Assembly: GCA_016649455.1 (NCBI GenBank)
Contig: JAENXO010000072.1
Location: forward strand, 1 to 9,215
Length of the DNA stretch: 9,215 nucleotides
DNA from: Gemmatimonadota bacterium
Lineage (GTDB): Bacteria; Gemmatimonadota; Gemmatimonadetes; Palauibacterales; Palauibacteraceae
Direction: 5' to 3'
This document shows, in pieces, positions 6,659-9,215 of the stretch. Positions within the stretch are counted from its first letter, which is position 1. Each line of letters starts with the position of its first letter. The notes beneath the pieces are model-generated. The model saw only the letters and a list, made by a program, of their open reading frames with translations, was not told the DNA's origin and made no database searches. The position numbers and the translations under genes were made by a program.

Positions 6659-6884
6659 GATCAGGACCTTTCTGACGCGAGCGGCTGAGTTTCCTGCCGG
6701 CCACCGATACGTGCGTGCCGACTGGACCGAGTCGGAGAATGAGGCCCGCTTCGGAAGATGCTACCGGCCCCCCGGTCACGGCCACAACTACCGCGTCGAA
6801 GTGACGGTATCCGGGAACGTCGCGCTGACCCGGGTGAGGGTGAGCGAGGACCGGACCCTGTGGGCCGAGTGCACGAAGGAGTAA
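6657..6884 (+). pseudogene. 6-pyruvoyl-tetrahydropterin synthase/QueD homologue with internal deletion
   Basis: A 75-residue reading frame. Its first 55 residues match the start of the PTPS/6-carboxytetrahydropterin synthase family: AEFPAGHRY (zinc His17), the ENEARFGRCY segment with the family's catalytic Cys (C35), and GHGHNY with the other two zinc His residues, then a beta strand VEVTVSG. Within a few residues the sequence jumps to what looks like the very end of the family, LTRVRVSEDRTLWAE, including the late Glu thought to hold the pterin ring. Family members are about 120-140 residues, so about 60 are missing. These cover the DxxxLK strand-helix and the conserved Asp-His catalytic segment. 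Both parts are in the same frame, so this is an in-frame loss, not a frameshift. An active enzyme is unlikely; a natural relic, an assembly collapse or, less likely, a repurposed mini T-fold protein are the options. The ATG shares CATG with the ligase start. Confidence 0.75.
6876..6881 (+). promoter_or_regulatory. Ribosome-binding site for the hypothetical membrane protein gene
   Basis: AAGGAG lies ten bases before the ATG at 6892 and runs directly into the TAA stop of the pterin-synthase relic. It fixes the start of the next gene and suggests the two were translated as neighbours. Confidence 0.6.
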
Positions 6885-6891
6885 TCGCGGA

Positions 6892-7637
6892 ATGACCGTC
6901 CAACAGGACCTCGTACCCCGCAGGTACTCTGAGAAGCAGGCTGGCGTGATTCTCCGGAAGGCAGCAGAAATGCAGCGCGCGGAGCCGTCTGCTGCCGATC
7001 CCTCCGGATTTTCCCTCGCCGAACTCGAGGAGGTGGCTCGCGAAGCCGGAATCGACCCCGCCGTCGTCCGCCAGGCCGCCGCAGAGTTGGATGTATCGGC
7101 GAGTGAAAGCCTTAGCGCCGCGCTGATCGGGGCGCCGCTCGGAGTTCAACTCGAGGTGGAATTGCCCGGGGAATACCCGGCTGACCGTTTCGACGCCCTG
7201 GTACCGGTGATCCAGAATGCTTCTCCGTGGCAGGGACAGGCCGGTGTCGTGGGCAAGTCGCTTACGTGGAATGCCCGTGCCGATTCCAATACGTCTTCGC
7301 TGCAGGTGCTCGTCGCGGCCAACGACGGACGCACCCTGATCCGCATCGAGGAACGCCCTGGAGGGTTCGCGGGCGGTTTGTTCGGAGGCGTGATCGGCGT
7401 GGGTACTGCCATCGGTTCGACGCTGCTCGGAGTCGGGTTTCGATCCTCATGCTCGGAGGATCCTACTACCTGTCCCGGGCGATCTATGGCGCGTACGTGA
7501 AGAAAGAACGTGGCAAGTTGCGCGTGCTGCTGGACAAGCTCTCGGCCCAGGCGACTGCCGTGATCGCGGAGGAAACGGTGACCGCCGAGATCGAGCCCCC
7601 GAAGGACGCGAGAATCCTCCCGCGCGACACGGAGTGA
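6892..7637 (+). pseudogene. Conserved hypothetical membrane-anchored protein, broken by a -1 frameshift
   Basis: Two frames together make one plausible protein of about 248 residues. The first frame (6892 to about 7438) starts at ATG with a good ribosome-binding site. It gives an N-terminal helical region with RRYSEKQAGVILRKAAEMQ (10-28) and SLAELEEVAREAGIDPAVV (41-59), a middle beta-rich part (about 86-155) and a glycine-rich hydrophobic stretch (158-183). It then runs out of sense and stops at 7500. From 7440 another frame continues with SILMLGGSYYLSRAIYGAYV, a second membrane span, and a basic helical tail KKERGKLRVLLDKL, ending at 7637. The break lies at the GGGTTT run 7435-7440 and is explained by one lost base. 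The domain pattern resembles a hypothetical family I associate with Gemmatimonadota; no function is known to me. It is either a recent pseudogene or a sequencing error. The real stop overlaps recQ's GTG. Confidence 0.7.
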
Positions 7638-9172
7638 CACAGACTCCTGCCGCGGTCCTCCGCGACGTATTCGGCTACGAGAGCTTCCGACCCGGCCAGC
7701 TCGAGGTGATCGAGGCGGTCCTCGCCGGCCGTGACTGCATCGCCGTGATGCCCACGGGCGCGGGCAAGTCCCTCACCTTCCAGATCCCGGCCCGGTTGAT
7801 GTCCGGAACAGTGCTCGTCCTGTCTCCGCTGATCAGCCTGATGAAGGACCAGGTGGATGCGCTGCAGGCCGTGGGCTTCCGGGCAACCGCGATCAACTCC
7901 TCGCTTCCCCGGGAGGAGTGGCTCCGGCGGGTGGACGGGCTGGTCCAGGGTGACTTCGAGCTGGCATATCTCGCGCCGGAGGCACTCGAAGGACGGCTTC
8001 GCGACCGACTTCGCGATGCTCCCCTGTCGCTGGTAGTCGTGGACGAGGCGCACTGTATTTCACAGTGGGGTCACGATTTCAGGCCCTCGTACCGGCGGCT
8101 GCGCGGGCTGCGTGAAGAACTGGGCGGCATTCCGGTACTTGCTCTGACCGCCACGGCCACGCGTGTGGTGGCGCGCGACATTCTGCGACAGCTGGGGATG
8201 CGAACTCCGGCCGGCTACAAGGGCTCCTTCTTCCGCCCGAACCTCGTAGTGCGGTGCCGGAAAAAGGGCGAAGGGAACACTCGGAGTGAGATTCTGGCCC
8301 TGGTCCGCCGCCACGAGGGCCAGAGCGGGATCATCTACTGCCTGTCACGACGCTCCGTCGACTCGACCGCCGAATTTCTCCAGCAACGGGGAATCCGGGC
8401 CGTCGCCTACCACGCCGGACTATCCGACCGCGAGCGCACTGTCGCGCAGGACGCCTTCGCCCGCGACGATGCCGACGTCGTGGTCGCGACGATCGCATTC
8501 GGGATGGGGATCGACAAGTCGAACGTCCGGTTCGTCATCCACCGCGACATGCCGACCGACATCGAGTCGTGGTACCAGGAGATGGGTCGCGCCGGACGGG
8601 ACGGGCTGCCCAGCGAGTGCACGCTGTTCTACTCGTGGGCCGACGTGAAGGCGCGGGAGCGCTTCCTGTCGGAGATCGAGAACCAGGAGCTTCGGCAGGA
8701 GAAACGCGAGGCGACGGTCCGGCTGTTCCGGGCCGCGGACGCCGAGGTCTGCCGTCACCGTGCGATCGTGGAGCACTTCGGCGAGGAGATCGAGCCGTGC
8801 GTCACCTCGTGCGACGTATGCACCGGAGTAAGCGTGACTGCCCTGGTGGCAGAGTCGGAGCCGGCCGCCCGGTCGGCAAGCCGGAGACGTTCGCACTCCG
8901 GGCGGGGAGAGCGAGCAACGGGCTCCGCGGCTGGCGTTCACACAGATCGCTCCCCGTCACATCCGCTGTTCCAGAGACTCCGAACGCTCCGAAAGCGACT
9001 CGCGGACGAGCAGGGCGTGCCCGCCTACATCGTATTCAGCGACCAGGTTCTGTGGGACATGATCGAATTCCAACCGTCCACGCTCGGGCAGATGCTCGAC
9101 GTGCCGGGAGTCGGTCCGGCGAAGCTCGAACGCTACGGCGATGCCTTTCTCCAGGTGCTGTCGGAGGACTGA
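7634..9172 (+). CDS. recQ: ATP-dependent DNA helicase RecQ, short form without winged helix
   Basis: A 512-residue 3'-5' DNA helicase for unwinding recombination and replication intermediates. All superfamily 2 motifs are present: motif 0 FGYESFRPGQ (13-22), Walker A TGAGKS (41-46), Ia LSPLISLMKDQ (63-73), DEAH plus aromatic loop (137-152), III LTATAT (171-176), IV GIIYCLSRRS (232-241), V VATIAFGMGIDKS (284-296) and VI YQEMGRAGRDG (314-324). The RecQ zinc site follows with C373, C389, C393 and C396. E. coli RecQ (about 610 residues) next has a winged-helix domain; here there is only a basic, Ser/Arg-rich linker (about 400-442). An HRDC domain comes last (about 443-510, with PAYIVFSDQVLWDM and the hairpin PGVGPAKLERYG). 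The start is GTG, overlapping the previous gene's stop as GTGA. No strong ribosome-binding site is visible, so translational coupling is likely. The gene is intact. Confidence 0.95.
   Translation: MTQTPAAVLRDVFGYESFRPGQLEVIEAVLAGRDCIAVMPTGAGKSLTFQIPARLMSGTVLVLSPLISLMKDQVDALQAVGFRATAINSSLPREEWLRRVDGLVQGDFELAYLAPEALEGRLRDRLRDAPLSLVVVDEAHCISQWGHDFRPSYRRLRGLREELGGIPVLALTATATRVVARDILRQLGMRTPAGYKGSFFRPNLVVRCRKKGEGNTRSEILALVRRHEGQSGIIYCLSRRSVDSTAEFLQQRGIRAVAYHAGLSDRERTVAQDAFARDDADVVVATIAFGMGIDKSNVRFVIHRDMPTDIESWYQEMGRAGRDGLPSECTLFYSWADVKARERFLSEIENQELRQEKREATVRLFRAADAEVCRHRAIVEHFGEEIEPCVTSCDVCTGVSVTALVAESEPAARSASRRRSHSGRGERATGSAAGVHTDRSPSHPLFQRLRTLRKRLADEQGVPAYIVFSDQVLWDMIEFQPSTLGQMLDVPGVGPAKLERYGDAFLQVLSED
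9163..9167 (+). promoter_or_regulatory. Ribosome-binding site for a possible gene starting at 9177
   Basis: GGAGG lies nine bases before a GTG and inside the last codons of recQ. This spacing is suitable, but the downstream frame is too short in the window to confirm. Confidence 0.35.
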
Positions 9173-9176
9173 CCCT

Positions 9177-9215
9177 GTGGACCAGGAGCGTCTCCGGCAG
9201 GCAAAATCTGCACAG
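9177..9215 (+). CDS. Possible start of the next gene, cut by the window edge
   Basis: A GTG four bases after the recQ stop opens a frame of 13 codons (MDQERLRQAKSAQ) that stays open to the edge. It has a GGAGG nine bases upstream. The close spacing would suit a gene co-transcribed with recQ. The piece is too short to recognise any family, and an open frame this short can easily be chance. Confidence 0.4.
   Translation, partial: MDQERLRQAKSAQ

Noticed and set aside
6659..6800. Leftward promoter for the ligase run inside the pterin-synthase relic
   Set aside because: A promoter must be near here, but I found only poor matches to -35 and -10 boxes on the minus strand, such as TAGCAT without a good partner.
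7435..7441. GGGTTTC as a programmed -1 slippery site
   Set aside because: It has the letter pattern of a slippery heptamer, but the zero frame reads GGG TTT here, not the required offset, so the tRNAs would not re-pair well. A lost base is simpler.
1..9215. Defence island, CRISPR array, tRNA or insertion sequence
   Set aside because: No repeat-spacer pattern, transposase, inverted terminal repeats, tRNA-like fold or nuclease/toxin cluster was seen. RecQ alone does not imply a defence system.

Overview
The window is GC-rich (roughly two thirds G+C by eye) and almost fully coding. Genes sit end to end, with stop/start overlaps and several GTG starts. It looks like a chromosomal segment of a free-living bacterium with a high-GC genome. 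The small membrane protein beside recQ and the tryptophan-containing C-terminal tail of the pterin synthase remnant resemble families I associate with Gemmatimonadota. That placement is an inference from remembered family resemblance, not a search. I see no tRNA, rRNA, CRISPR, insertion sequence or phage gene, and no stretch over 300 bases without a gene.

Layout. (1) Bases 1-861, plus strand: the C-terminal three quarters of MutY, cut by the left edge. (2) Bases 854-6658, minus strand: a tightly packed five-gene run, read right to left. It encodes an ADP-forming acyl-CoA (acetate-CoA) ligase, a Yip1-family membrane protein, a NUDT19-like Nudix hydrolase, an LACTB2-like metallo-beta-lactamase-fold hydrolase and a 12-helix MFS exporter. 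Three of the four junctions overlap (ATGA, 14 bases, GTGA); the other has a 61-base gap. The run meets mutY tail to tail with an 8-base overlap. (3) Bases 6657-9172, plus strand, divergent from the run: a 6-pyruvoyl-tetrahydropterin synthase/QueD relic lacking its middle, a membrane-anchored hypothetical protein broken by a one-base frameshift, and an intact RecQ helicase. A possible next gene begins at 9177 and runs off the right edge.

How the genes may work together. The left edge is nucleotide hygiene and base-excision repair (MutY with a nearly complete Nudix motif). The minus-strand run can be read as a thioester/CoA module: a ligase that makes or breaks acyl-CoA with ATP/ADP, a Nudix protein of the CoA-diphosphatase-like type, and an MBL hydrolase of a superfamily that includes thioesterases and nucleases, followed by an exporter. 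This joint function is inferred from gene order only.

Most worth a second look: the in-frame internal deletion in the pterin synthase homologue, which keeps the zinc and cysteine residues but loses the central catalytic section; the nearby frameshift in the next gene; and the two divergent start codons that share one CATG, leaving no intergenic space. I did not find a convincing undescribed defence or mobile system here.
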